Source: Lentimicrobiaceae bacterium (lineage in GTDB: Bacteria > Bacteroidota > Bacteroidia > Bacteroidales > F082). From it: DNA of 61,792 bases. The number at the start of each line of letters is the position of its first letter. Position 1 is the stretch's first letter. Under the pieces are notes generated by a model. It had not been told where the DNA came from. It searched no databases and worked only from the letters and a program-made list of their open reading frames with translations. This document shows positions 1-8,402 of the stretch, piece after piece. The position numbers and the translations under genes were made by a program. The stretch covers positions 1 through 61,792 of the forward strand of contig SUWU01000012.1 of the NCBI GenBank assembly GCA_015061295.1. The letters run 5' to 3'.

Positions 1-85
1 ATATATTCATTATTACAATAACGAACGTATTAAATTAAGATTAAACGGAAAGAGTCCAGTGAAATACCGAACTCTTTGTATGTAA
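1..85 (+). CDS. IS3-family transposase OrfB, C-terminal tail (partial)
   Basis: Reading in frame from base 2, 27 codons run to a TAA at 83-85; the gene is cut by the window edge. The visible peptide contains YYNNERIKLRL followed by NGKSPVKYR. This is the characteristic end of IS3-family OrfB, the DDE integrase-core protein that moves the element. It is too short for a catalytic residue to be visible, since all three lie upstream. An IS3-type terminal repeat follows 15 bases after the stop, which supports the call. Whether the copy is intact cannot be told from this window. Confidence 0.82.
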   Translation, partial: YIHYYNNERIKLRLNGKSPVKYRTLCM

Positions 86-100
86 ACTTTTTTATTAACC

Positions 101-125
101 TGTCCAACTTTTTGGGGTCAGATCA
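101..125 (+). mobile_element. IS3-family terminal inverted repeat (right end)
   Basis: The stretch TGTCCAACTTTTTGGGGTCA plus GATCA, read on the minus strand, begins TGATCTGACCCC and continues AAAAAGTTGGACA. That is the usual form of IS3/IS150-group ends, which start TG and end CA. It lies 15 bases after the transposase stop, so the element extends left out of the window and bases from about 126 are chromosomal flank. The exact boundary (120 or 125) needs the left end and target duplication. Confidence 0.7.
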
Positions 126-159
126 CATTCTTTCATTTTCAATGGTATTGTTGATACGT

Positions 160-206
160 CTCTACATTGTTAATTGTCAATTGTTAATTCTCAATTCTTA
201 ACTAAC
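160..206. repeat. Short-period AT repeat (TTAATTGTCAA type)
   Basis: Imperfect copies of a 7-8 base unit (GTTAATT, GTCAATT, TTCTCAATT) fill the spacer between the IS end and the calcium ATPase and run over that gene's stop codon. Similar low-complexity strings with different units occur in many other spacers of this window. Confidence 0.6.
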
Positions 207-2944
207 TTCTTTATCGCTCTCATCGCTTCTCCTATGAATAACACAGGGAATGTTCCGACGATGATATAAAGCCAATCGTTCCATGACATCGGAGCTACGT
301 TAAACATCTCGCCGCCTAATGTCACAATCAGATATTGACCTCCGAATATCACGAGCAACGCCAAGCCGAAACCTGCCAAGACATCTTTTCTTAACAAGCC
401 TTTCAATGCAGAACCATCGCTGTGGAATGCCTTAGCGTTAAACAAATTCCAGAACTGCAAGAAGACGAATATCGTGAAGATGTAAGTCTGCTCTATCGGC
501 GAGATAGCGTGTGAAGCGATATTGAAGTTGAAATAATTTCTGAAATATTCAGCGAATGAGAAGTCGGCTAATGATGTAATGTCGGCATGTTTGAAATATT
601 GGACGAGACCGAACATGAAGAGGACGAATAAAATACCTACGCCAAAGATTTGCCACATCATAGGTTTAGTAATAATGTTAGCTTCTCTGCTACGTGGTTT
701 TTCTTTCATTACCATTTCTGATGGTGGCAACGATGCTAAAGCTAAAGCTGCGAATGTATCCATGATAAGGTTCACCCAAAGCATCTGTGTCACAGTGAGA
801 ACCATCTCTGTTCCCAACAATGCGCCGAGCATCACGATGAGACATGCAGCCACGTTGATAGTCATCTGGAAGACGACAAATCTCTGAATGTTGATATACA
901 ACGATCTTCCCCACATCACAGCACGAGCGATACTATTGAATGAGTTATCGAGAATCGTGATGTCTGATGCTTCTTTAGCCACCGTCGTACCGTCGCCCAT
1001 CGAGAGGCCTACCTGAGCCGCTTTCAAGGCTGGAGCGTCGTTAGTACCGTCGCCTGTGACAGCCACGACTTCACCTTCGCTTTGTAACAATCTCACAAGA
1101 CGTTCCTTATCCATAGGACGCGCCCTCGACATAATCTTAATCTTATGAATTATTTTAAGAGCTTCTTCATCAGAAAGCGCTTCCCAATCTTTACCTGTAA
1201 TATGGTTGACTTCTTTAGAGTCGGTGCCGAGCCACAGACCAAGCTGACGACCTATCTCTATGGCAGTACCTGGAGTATCACCGGTGACGATCTTAACGTC
1301 GATGCCTGCCGACATACAATTCTTGACAGCTTCTGCCACATCGCCACGGATAGGGTCAGCGATGGCGACAACACCTAATAATATAAAGTTTTCTGCTACG
1401 AGGTCATCGGTATTAGGATCAAAGGATTGTTCGTTAGGGTCGCCCACTTTATAAGCGAAAGCGAGAGTACGCATCGCCTTACCTTGATATTCCAAAAGTT
1501 GTTTCTCAACATCTAAGCGATAAGGAGTAATATCGACATTACCTTCTGGAGTAGCTATCTTGTTACAATGTTTCAACAAGATTTCTGGAGCGCCTTTAAC
1601 ATAGAATATCGGTTTTCCCATCGCCGGCGACTCTACTATAGAAGCCATGAATTTATACTTCGTCGAGAAAGGCACCTGCTGATACATCTTAACTCCTTCT
1701 CTAAGCTGCATATAATCGACGCCTTGTTTATTTAACCAAAGTAACAAAGCACCTTCTGTTGGATTGCCGATAGCTTTTATCTTCTTCTCATCACTGAAGT
1801 CTAAGAATGCTGTCGTGTTAAGGGCGAGACTTTCTTTGATAAGGTTACTTATTTCATTATTGGAGAGTTGTTTTTCTGGAAGAGCAGGGAAACTCATATC
1901 GTTGACACTCATCTGGTTTTGAGTAAGCGTTCCTGTCTTGTCGGTACAGATAACTGTGGCAGCGCCCATAGTCTCGCAAGCGTGCATCTTTCTCACGAGA
2001 TTGTTAGCTGTAAGCATACGTTTCATACTCAAGGCGAGGCTCAATGTCACGCTCATCGGGAGACCTTCTGGCACAGAGACGACGATAATAGTGACAGCCA
2101 TCATCAAGGTATTGAGAAGATAATGAGCGAAGCTAAGCCACTCAAACGACTCGCTTTCTCCTGAAGTAAAATACATCACGAGACGCATCACGAGAATTAC
2201 ACCTGCTATGATATAACTTGCTACGGTGATAATTTTTCCGAGATGATCAAGTTGATTATCAAGAGGAGTTTTAATATTGTTATCAATTTGCGAGCCTTGA
2301 TAAACCTTACCCCATTCTGTTGCGTCGCCTACTTTATCTACTATCATCACGCCATGACCGTCGATGACCTTACTTCCACGGAGGACATAGTTTGAAGGAT
2401 AAGTAGCGTCTTTCTTGAAATCTTTAGGGTCGATGGTTTTCGTTGCCATTGGTTCGCCTGTCAAATCCGACTCATTGACTTGAAGAGAGAAAGCGTCGAT
2501 AAGTTCGCCGTCGGCAGGTACTTCGTCACCGGTTTCGATGATAACGACATCGCCTACGACTATTTCCTTACGGCCTATGACGGTGATGTTTCCATTACGT
2601 ACCACCTTCACCTCTTCGTCGTCACTAACTTTATTAAGGACTTCAAATTTCTTGTTAGCGCTCACTTCAAAGGCGAAGCCGATGCAAGTAGCAAGCATGA
2701 TAGCCACGAAGATGCCGATAGGTTCAAACAAGACTGCTATACCCTCATCGGTGGTAAAATACTGATAGAGAGAGACGCCCACTGAAAGTGCCAACGCTAT
2801 CAACAAGATTCTGATGATAGGATCTTTAAATTTTTCTAAAAACTGGTGCCAAAGAGATTCTTTTTCTGGCGGAGTCAAAACATTGGAGCCGTGTTTCTTA
2901 CGACTTTCTTCAACCTGTTGATTGGTTAGTCCTTTGTGTATCAT
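191..2944 (-). CDS. Calcium-translocating P-type ATPase (PMCA/SERCA type)
   Basis: A P2-type ATPase that should export Ca2+ from the cytoplasm at the cost of ATP. The 917-residue length suits the family. Visible motifs in order: cation ATPase N-terminal domain (1-60), an LTGEP actuator loop (161-165, for the usual TGES), the membrane motif VPEGLP (291-296) that helps bind Ca2+, phosphorylation site DKTGT with Asp335, and the GDGTNDAP hinge in the last third. About ten membrane helices are expected and hydrophobic blocks fit this. The C-terminal segment is short, so there is no calmodulin-type regulatory tail. It lies 3' of the LPP20 operon with 36 bases between, so some read-through is possible. 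Ion specificity is inferred from the family and not proven. Confidence 0.9.
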   Translation of the reverse strand: MIHKGLTNQQVEESRKKHGSNVLTPPEKESLWHQFLEKFKDPIIRILLIALALSVGVSLYQYFTTDEGIAVLFEPIGIFVAIMLATCIGFAFEVSANKKFEVLNKVSDDEEVKVVRNGNITVIGRKEIVVGDVVIIETGDEVPADGELIDAFSLQVNESDLTGEPMATKTIDPKDFKKDATYPSNYVLRGSKVIDGHGVMIVDKVGDATEWGKVYQGSQIDNNIKTPLDNQLDHLGKIITVASYIIAGVILVMRLVMYFTSGESESFEWLSFAHYLLNTLMMAVTIIVVSVPEGLPMSVTLSLALSMKRMLTANNLVRKMHACETMGAATVICTDKTGTLTQNQMSVNDMSFPALPEKQLSNNEISNLIKESLALNTTAFLDFSDEKKIKAIGNPTEGALLLWLNKQGVDYMQLREGVKMYQQVPFSTKYKFMASIVESPAMGKPIFYVKGAPEILLKHCNKIATPEGNVDITPYRLDVEKQLLEYQGKAMRTLAFAYKVGDPNEQSFDPNTDDLVAENFILLGVVAIADPIRGDVAEAVKNCMSAGIDVKIVTGDTPGTAIEIGRQLGLWLGTDSKEVNHITGKDWEALSDEEALKIIHKIKIMSRARPMDKERLVRLLQSEGEVVAVTGDGTNDAPALKAAQVGLSMGDGTTVAKEASDITILDNSFNSIARAVMWGRSLYINIQRFVVFQMTINVAACLIVMLGALLGTEMVLTVTQMLWVNLIMDTFAALALASLPPSEMVMKEKPRSREANIITKPMMWQIFGVGILFVLFMFGLVQYFKHADITSLADFSFAEYFRNYFNFNIASHAISPIEQTYIFTIFVFLQFWNLFNAKAFHSDGSALKGLLRKDVLAGFGLALLVIFGGQYLIVTLGGEMFNVAPMSWNDWLYIIVGTFPVLFIGEAMRAIKKLVKN

Positions 2945-2980
2945 TTAATTAATAATTAATTGTTGTTTATATTTCAAATA

Positions 2981-3460
2981 TCATTCTGATAATAATTTCT
3001 TAAATTTCTGTCTATCCTTATCATTATTGATATTCAACATTTCACCTATAGCATCAATACTAATCTCTTTAGTTACATATGTAACATATGAATTATCAAT
3101 AAGTTTTGTCTTAGATTGACAAACAGTTCTAATATCTTTTAATATTTTATATGAGGAAATGAGCGTTGTATCGATATATTTAGTCAAAAACTCTCCATCA
3201 TTCATCGTCATAGATTCGGTCACACGAGTTACTACAGAGTTCACCATTTTAGCCAATTCTATTTCTGCTATCAAGTTAGCTATCTTTCTCGACTCATTTA
3301 TTGCCTTAGAATGATTTCCATTCACGACATCTTGATAAGCAAAAGCCGTATATCTCAGGCATGTGTTATCCGATTTATAATCCAAGCAATTATTTTCTTG
3401 AGCATTCATTGCGTTAACACATAGAAATATCAATATGCAAAGATACATCTTTTTCATCAT
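2981..3460 (-). CDS. Secreted LPP20-like small protein
   Basis: Last gene of the seven-gene envelope set. The ORF can open at 3475, but ATG at 3460 overlaps the preceding gene's stop as ATGA, the usual sign of translational coupling, so I use 3460 (159 residues). The N-terminus MMKKMYLCILIFLCVNAMNAQ is a Sec signal peptide ending in a probable AxA-like cleavage. The middle (ESRKIANLIAEIELAKMV) parallels the 187-residue lipoprotein two genes upstream (ARSMAATNARAELAAMV), and both end in a charged KFKK tail. The two are therefore probably diverged duplicates of an LPP20-like domain. No catalytic motif is visible and the function is unknown. Confidence 0.7.
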   Translation of the reverse strand: MMKKMYLCILIFLCVNAMNAQENNCLDYKSDNTCLRYTAFAYQDVVNGNHSKAINESRKIANLIAEIELAKMVNSVVTRVTESMTMNDGEFLTKYIDTTLISSYKILKDIRTVCQSKTKLIDNSYVTYVTKEISIDAIGEMLNINNDKDRQKFKKLLSE

Positions 3461-4368
3461 TCTATTATCTCCCAATTTGCGTATAACTTATTATTTTTCA
3501 ACGAAAGAGACATTAAGGAACATGATACTTTTGTTTTTATCACCCTTCTTATTATATCTTGTGATTTTTCTCCAAAGTCCCCATCTGTCTCGAGTGAAAT
3601 ATGTCGTGTCGAGTTTTTCAGTACAATATTTGTCGGTTCAAAGTTTGACACCGCTTGAAAGAAATTATCTATATAACTATTCCACAAGCCATAACGAATG
3701 TCAGAAAACACCATATTATCATCAACGGTACCATAATCTTCATAAATACTGACCACATTTTTCAACCTATATAAATTATCATTAACAGAGGTTTCTTTTT
3801 GTGTTATATTTTTATCAATCAAAGAGTTCCATTTCAATGAGTCTATCATATCAGGACACGATATTAAAAGTAGTTGTTTTTCACCATATTCCACCTTTCT
3901 ATTCATGTAATCGTAATGATACATAAAAGAACCTGCTATTGAAAGTTCGTTATCAGCGGAGGCGTCATCGGTGACATTGATCAAAACAACAATCTCATTA
4001 TATTTTGTATATAATATCTTCTCTATTGAATATGAATAATTTTCAAGTTTAGATTCGAAGTCAGCGATCCAATGTGATTTTTTATTATTACAATGTACAT
4101 CAACGTCATCATCTATATAATAATACTCATACACTGACGATATTTCCATATTTTGATTTAAGGCATAGAAAGCGAGAGCTCTCTGTACAGCTTGATTTAA
4201 AGCTACTATTGTATCAGATATTGGATCTGATATCCCTATATATTTTGATTCTATTAAGTTCTTTTCCTCATCACTATGACAAGATACGGGGGAAAAAGAC
4301 ATTTCCCCCGTAACATCATTCAGAACATTTGCTTTCAAAAAAAGCAGTAAAACAAATAATGTTTTCAA
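3457..4368 (-). CDS. Secreted protein of LPP20 operon, unknown function
   Basis: A 303-residue protein with a hydrophobic start (MKTLFVLLLFL) that probably acts as a signal peptide, although no clean cleavage site stands out. A segment near residues 40-75 (YIGISDP, then ALNQAVQRALAFYALNQN) has the aligned-helix look of LPP20-type domains, where repeated Ala/Gln helices follow a signature about GxSxP. The remainder looks like mixed beta strands. It starts 12 bases after the upstream lipoprotein gene and overlaps the next gene by ATGA, so it is surely co-transcribed. I do not recognise a named family. Confidence 0.6.
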   Translation of the reverse strand: MKTLFVLLLFLKANVLNDVTGEMSFSPVSCHSDEEKNLIESKYIGISDPISDTIVALNQAVQRALAFYALNQNMEISSVYEYYYIDDDVDVHCNNKKSHWIADFESKLENYSYSIEKILYTKYNEIVVLINVTDDASADNELSIAGSFMYHYDYMNRKVEYGEKQLLLISCPDMIDSLKWNSLIDKNITQKETSVNDNLYRLKNVVSIYEDYGTVDDNMVFSDIRYGLWNSYIDNFFQAVSNFEPTNIVLKNSTRHISLETDGDFGEKSQDIIRRVIKTKVSCSLMSLSLKNNKLYANWEIIE

Positions 4369-4380
4369 TGTTAAGATTTT

Positions 4381-4944
4381 TTATTGTAATTTGCTCATTT
4401 CTTCGTCAAGAACTTTTTTGAATTTCTCATATTCAAAGTCTGTTCTTAATTTTTCATCGTTTGAGATTTGTGATGCGATACCATCTAACACTGATTTACC
4501 TGTCAATTCAACGCAAGCGAAGCAGATTGTATTACCTGGTTGGCTTCCTGGCATTCTACCTTCACAGATAACAGGAGTACCTGTAACTTTTTGGTTTATC
4601 ACTGTGCGAGCGATATCTTGAACACGTTGTTTAAAGTCGCTTTCATTACCATTTATATACTCGCTAGTATAGTTGTCAACAACACGTTTAACAGTTGCTT
4701 CCACCATTGCTGCCAATTCTGCACGAGCATTTGTTGCTGCCATTGAACGAGCTTGTTGAATTTGTCTGTCTCCAGTTGCTGTATGTTGTCCTAAGTAACG
4801 GAATACATCTGTTGTTGCTGTACATTCAGGACAAGGGAAATTTGATGCTGCTGGAGCTGGGGTTGTCACTTGTTTTTCTGAACCGCAAGAAGCCATCACT
4901 AATACCATTAATGCTGCTCCTAATAATGAAGTAATCTTTTTCAT
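4381..4944 (-). CDS. LPP20-like lipoprotein
   Basis: 187 residues with a lipoprotein signal: hydrophobic stretch then lipobox MASC at Cys20, so the mature protein should be lipid-anchored, by Bacteroidota rules probably in the outer membrane. A Pro/Ala linker (TTPAPAA) precedes a CPEC pair and the domain YLGQHTATGDRQIQQARSMA, typical of the LPP20 fold in which a helix follows the signature and packs on a small sheet. There are several cysteines (CPEC, CEG, CFAC), unusual in a mature envelope protein and possibly disulfide-bonded. It follows a 71-base gap after the first half of the operon, so it may have extra transcription of its own. Confidence 0.7.
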   Translation of the reverse strand: MKKITSLLGAALMVLVMASCGSEKQVTTPAPAASNFPCPECTATTDVFRYLGQHTATGDRQIQQARSMAATNARAELAAMVEATVKRVVDNYTSEYINGNESDFKQRVQDIARTVINQKVTGTPVICEGRMPGSQPGNTICFACVELTGKSVLDGIASQISNDEKLRTDFEYEKFKKVLDEEMSKLQ

Positions 4945-5015
4945 TGTGATTAATTTTTTTTTAAATTATGCCTACTCTTGCTTTTCGGCTTCCGCATATT
5001 AATTATAAATATAAA

Positions 5016-5633
5016 TTATTTCCAATCTATCGGTAAGTTTCTCATCTCTATAGTACAACCATCTATCTTAAACGATATCGCTGTCAATTTAGAGTTTTTA
5101 GATGGCAACATCTGACCTATCTTCCAACTTGTCTTCTGTTTAATGTCTGTCAATGTTGTAAAGCTTCCGACACTCCATGTTGAGAAATGATCACCTTCCT
5201 CGTTATAAGCATTAGAATCCCTGATATAGACAGTCTTGTTTATCTGATGATTTGTAAAAGCAACCGTTATTGTAACTATCTGTGACGCTCTATTGCCTTC
5301 TAATGAAACGAGTTCAACGCTCAAGTCATCGGAACATGGATTACTGATAGTAACACTTGGTTGGTTAACAGGCTTTTCCTCTTTAACAACTTCTTTTTGC
5401 TTTGTCTGTTCTTTTGCCTTATTGACAATATTTTGTGTTTGTACTGGTTGTTGTTTCTTTTTCTTATTAAGAGCCTCTTCGTGTTCTTTACTCCATTTAT
5501 TATGCTCAACTTTCTTTTTAGAATCAATAGACTGATTTGACTTACTCGATCCAATACGATTCTGAGCCATACATTCATCAACACTCAATAATGAGACGAA
5601 GAGCATTAATGCAATAAAAAATATCTTCTTCAT
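5016..5633 (-). CDS. Secreted protein with Lys/Gln linker and beta-sandwich domain
   Basis: 205 residues: signal peptide MKKIFFIALMLFVSLLSVDECMAQ, then a disordered, strongly basic Lys/Gln/Glu linker (about residues 28-92), then a compact C-terminal beta domain beginning PCSDDLSVELVSLEG. The alternation of strands (IVTITVAF, KTVYIRD, LTAISFKIDG) suggests an Ig-like or similar sandwich. The linker could span the periplasm or bind peptidoglycan, but that is inference. Its start is 3 bases from the stop of the upstream LPP20-like gene, which indicates tight coupling. No family recognised. Confidence 0.62.
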   Translation of the reverse strand: MKKIFFIALMLFVSLLSVDECMAQNRIGSSKSNQSIDSKKKVEHNKWSKEHEEALNKKKKQQPVQTQNIVNKAKEQTKQKEVVKEEKPVNQPSVTISNPCSDDLSVELVSLEGNRASQIVTITVAFTNHQINKTVYIRDSNAYNEEGDHFSTWSVGSFTTLTDIKQKTSWKIGQMLPSKNSKLTAISFKIDGCTIEMRNLPIDWK

Positions 5634-5636
5634 ACC

Positions 5637-6578
5637 TTATAAATTTATACGAATTTTCTTAACTAATCTTTTTTTACCTATATTAAATCTTACTTCAACA
5701 TAATTGTCATCTTGCTCGTAACAATCGAAAGTATTGAAGGTGATTTCAACTCTGTTACCGATATGTTTTGTACTGAAGTCTCTTGCACATTCGCCTCTCA
5801 ACTTTGGCAATGAAGAAGTTTTCATCACCACATCATCATTCACCAACTGTATAATCAAGACATCCTTTTTATTTTCAACAACATGAATATCAATATTATC
5901 TACAAATTGTTCATATTGTTTCACAACGTTAGAAAGTCGAGCATATTTGAAATCATCTTCACCTATCTCTTTCATAAGAAGTTTCATATCATCTATGTTA
6001 GTGAGAAGTTTAGAGACATCATCAATACCATCTAACTGATTTCTAAAATCATCAATCTTATCATTTAAAGCTTTCTCTTGAGCATTATAAGAATCGATGA
6101 GTTGTTGCAATTCAAATGTTGAAAAAGGATAGAGAATATAATAATCGTAATAGGTTTCTTTAGTTTTCTTATCAGTATATTTTTCCCAATATATTTCGGC
6201 TTTAGACAAGCTGACACCTTGTAATGCAGGCATTTTTGCGATTTTTACACTTGTATTAGTCTCGACTTTCTGCACATATTCGTCTCTAGTCATTCCACCA
6301 AGATCTACGGTCGTCCAGTCGATAATATTTTTCGTCTCGCCTGTCACTTGTACCGCCACTGCTGAAGCTATCTGATTAAGTAGCGTTGTCATGACATTAT
6401 TTTGTCCTTCTTCAAGGGTAGCTACTTTATTAGCTTGAATGAAATATGTCTCTGTATAAGAGCCATCTGTCATCCACTTTGGCTTATTCTTAGAACTTTG
6501 ATCAACGAGTTTATAGTTCTGTGAACAAGCAAATAACGGCAACAATAGCAACAATATAAATAAATATCTGTTTCTCAT
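5637..6578 (-). CDS. LPP20 family lipoprotein
   Basis: 313 residues. A leucine-rich signal with lipobox LFAC puts the acylated Cys at 18. The mature part opens NKPKWMTDGSYTETYFIQA, close to the LPP20 motif in which a KPxW element precedes a short strand and a long helix (LEEGQNNVMTTLLNQIAS). The second half contains a coiled-coil stretch (YNAQEKALNDKIDDFRNQL, about residues 165-185) and a final beta domain with Cys-rich positions. LPP20 proteins in other bacteria are outer-membrane lipoproteins of unclear role. Spacing of 9 bases to the upstream gene supports one transcript. Confidence 0.72.
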   Translation of the reverse strand: MRNRYLFILLLLLPLFACSQNYKLVDQSSKNKPKWMTDGSYTETYFIQANKVATLEEGQNNVMTTLLNQIASAVAVQVTGETKNIIDWTTVDLGGMTRDEYVQKVETNTSVKIAKMPALQGVSLSKAEIYWEKYTDKKTKETYYDYYILYPFSTFELQQLIDSYNAQEKALNDKIDDFRNQLDGIDDVSKLLTNIDDMKLLMKEIGEDDFKYARLSNVVKQYEQFVDNIDIHVVENKKDVLIIQLVNDDVVMKTSSLPKLRGECARDFSTKHIGNRVEITFNTFDCYEQDDNYVEVRFNIGKKRLVKKIRINL

Positions 6579-6587
6579 AATTCTGCT

Positions 6588-7268
6588 TTATTCGTTAATC
6601 CATGAAACATCCGGTGTTTCGTTCTTTATATTGTTATTTGATTTTTCTTGCTGTTCAGCAGATATTTTACTTAGAATATCTATTGAATTTTTGTAACAAT
6701 CCAATTCTGTTTCAATATGAGGGATAGCGTTAAGTTCGTTAAGAGCTTCATCGTACATACCCATCTCAATGTATGTATTGATTGTTTTTACGACATTATC
6801 ACATTCTGTATTATAATATTCAATGATTCTATTTTTACCGTTCACAATCATTTTCTTGAGTTTAGGATCACGAGCTTTTAACGACTTTATAGCTTCGATT
6901 ATAGCTTTTTTCTCATTATCAGCCACACCTTTTTTCGTCAATATCTCTTGTGCCATGATAAGTTGTTTATTATTATCCACGAGGTACAAGGCTATCTCTA
7001 ACTCTGCAACATAATTTATTGGAGCTGTAGCTGTAGGCTCTATCGATACTACGGTTACATATGGTACCAATAAAAATTTATTACTATTATCAATTGATGC
7101 TATACCATTGAGTGACACCATCTGATTAAGTCTATCGTACAACATGTTAGCTGCTTTTGCATCGATATTAGACAATGACGATGAGACCACATTAATATAT
7201 TGTGCATTTGACTTTAATGACAACAAGCACAACAAAGATGCTAACAATATCAGTCTTAATTTTTTCAT
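6588..7268 (-). CDS. Secreted protein of the DUF6175/LPP20 operon
   Basis: 226 residues beginning with signal peptide MKKLRLILLASLLCLLSLKSNAQ. A first domain (about 24-115) reads as alternating strand and helix (YINVVSSSLSN, FLLVPYVTVVSIEPTA), similar in pattern to CsgG or TolB-N-like folds that occur with LPP20 proteins, but no signature settles it. The second half is helical with a TPR-like stretch (YIEMGMYDEALNELNAIP). The gene starts one base after the preceding stop. Likely envelope role by context; biochemical function unknown. Confidence 0.62.
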   Translation of the reverse strand: MKKLRLILLASLLCLLSLKSNAQYINVVSSSLSNIDAKAANMLYDRLNQMVSLNGIASIDNSNKFLLVPYVTVVSIEPTATAPINYVAELEIALYLVDNNKQLIMAQEILTKKGVADNEKKAIIEAIKSLKARDPKLKKMIVNGKNRIIEYYNTECDNVVKTINTYIEMGMYDEALNELNAIPHIETELDCYKNSIDILSKISAEQQEKSNNNIKNETPDVSWINE

Positions 7269-7269
7269 A

Positions 7270-8268
7270 TTACTTCTCTCCTATTATTATCCAGACTTCA
7301 CCGAGTCCACGTTCATACATTTTACTTTCTATCAAGAATGGCTCTTTTTTAAGATAGCTTCTAAGTCCATTCATAAAGCCACGTGTATCAAGAGCCGATT
7401 GTCTTCCATTACGTTCTCTATACAAAGGGATGCGCACTTGTTCGAATGTCATGAAATTCTCACTTGCCCCAGTGCGTGTAGGTGCATGATTTACAGTGTT
7501 ATCTTCCATCCAATAAGAGATAATATCTGCCAACTCTAAGTAATCATCCTCAAAATCAAACTCAGTCTCAAAGTTAACATCAGAGTTATCCCACACTTTA
7601 AATTTCACTACCACTTCTCGACCGTTATTAGCCATATCTTCAAAGTGTGACATCAGCTGAGCGCAGAAAGAATCCATGTAATTGAGAACTGCTTCTTCAA
7701 GCAAAAGGTTTATAGGTGCCGATGTCGAAGGGTTACCGAGTCCTGAGTTAGCTGCAATCACTTTATTAGTATAAGCATCTAAGCCTCTCATATTGTATGA
7801 TATGTAACGCTGAGGACCTTTCTTCATAATAGTGTAGTCGAGGTCTAATATAATATCAGCCTTTGCTGTTCTCTTCACCTTATCAAGCATCGACTCTGTA
7901 ACATAAGAACCAGATGATGAACTCTCCAATAGGCTCATCTCTACTGACTCTTGTTGAATAGATTTCAATGTCTGCTCTAAGTCTTTCAGAGGGAAACCAC
8001 GCTCTGCCATAATCTTAGACAACTCAGATATGACTAAACGCAGATCCTCCACATCTTCCTTCTTAAAGATATTGGCGATATCTGGGACTGTGTTCTTAAC
8101 TCCATTCTCATCTACCCATTCCGTAGTATAACCATTCTTAATACAATATGTATCTGATGGTATCACCATAATAGTTGGCTTCTTGGCTTGCGCCATTGCT
8201 GTTATAGTCACCACAACAACAAACAAAACTGACAATAAAACTTTTTTCATACTCAAATATTTTCTCAT
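7270..8268 (-). CDS. DUF6175 family secreted protein
   Basis: First gene of the envelope operon. The ORF stays open to 8331, but a good promoter (TTG 8329-8327, TAAATTTG 8306-8299) puts the transcript start near 8292, inside that extension. Translation must therefore begin at ATG 8268 (MRKYLS) or 8250 (MKKVLLSVLF). The signal peptide ends TAMAQA. The mature part begins KKPTIMVIPSDTYC and has the strand/helix order of DUF6175, with a long helix (LRLVISELSKIMAERGFPL) and a segment about TAKADIILDLDYTIM. The family is Bacteroidota-specific and uncharacterised. Co-occurrence with LPP20 lipoproteins suggests an outer-membrane assembly, by inference. Confidence 0.75.
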   Translation of the reverse strand: MRKYLSMKKVLLSVLFVVVVTITAMAQAKKPTIMVIPSDTYCIKNGYTTEWVDENGVKNTVPDIANIFKKEDVEDLRLVISELSKIMAERGFPLKDLEQTLKSIQQESVEMSLLESSSSGSYVTESMLDKVKRTAKADIILDLDYTIMKKGPQRYISYNMRGLDAYTNKVIAANSGLGNPSTSAPINLLLEEAVLNYMDSFCAQLMSHFEDMANNGREVVVKFKVWDNSDVNFETEFDFEDDYLELADIISYWMEDNTVNHAPTRTGASENFMTFEQVRIPLYRERNGRQSALDTRGFMNGLRSYLKKEPFLIESKMYERGLGEVWIIIGEK

Positions 8269-8298
8269 TATACGACTCCCGTTGGTGTATATGGATTG

Positions 8299-8329
8299 CA
8301 AATTTAAAACATTCTTTCTAAAAAACAAC
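8299..8329 (-). promoter_or_regulatory. Promoter of the DUF6175/LPP20 operon
   Basis: On the minus strand TTG (8329-8327), 20 bases, then TAAATTTG (8306-8299), matching the Bacteroidota sigma-A consensus TTTG/TAnnTTTG. It decides the start of the DUF6175 gene because the predicted transcript begins downstream of the longest ORF start. Confidence 0.7.
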
Positions 8330-8335
8330 ATTTTT

Positions 8336-8376
8336 TGAATAAAAAAAAAGAAGACGTATCATTTTCATGACACGTC
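8336..8376 (-). terminator. Rho-independent terminator after DUF4251 gene
   Basis: On the minus strand a 10-bp stem (GACGTGTCAT / ATGATACGTC, one G-U pair, loop GAAA) at 8376-8353 is followed by a run of T at about 8350-8336. It lies 26 bases after the DUF4251 stop and upstream of the DUF6175 promoter, separating the two units. Confidence 0.8.
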
Positions 8377-8402
8377 TCAGCAATTTATTATCAGTCAAAA
8401 CT

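Noticed and set aside
8268-8331. Longer N-terminus of DUF6175 protein
   Set aside because: The -7 promoter element lies inside this stretch, and the signal peptide begins only afterwards.
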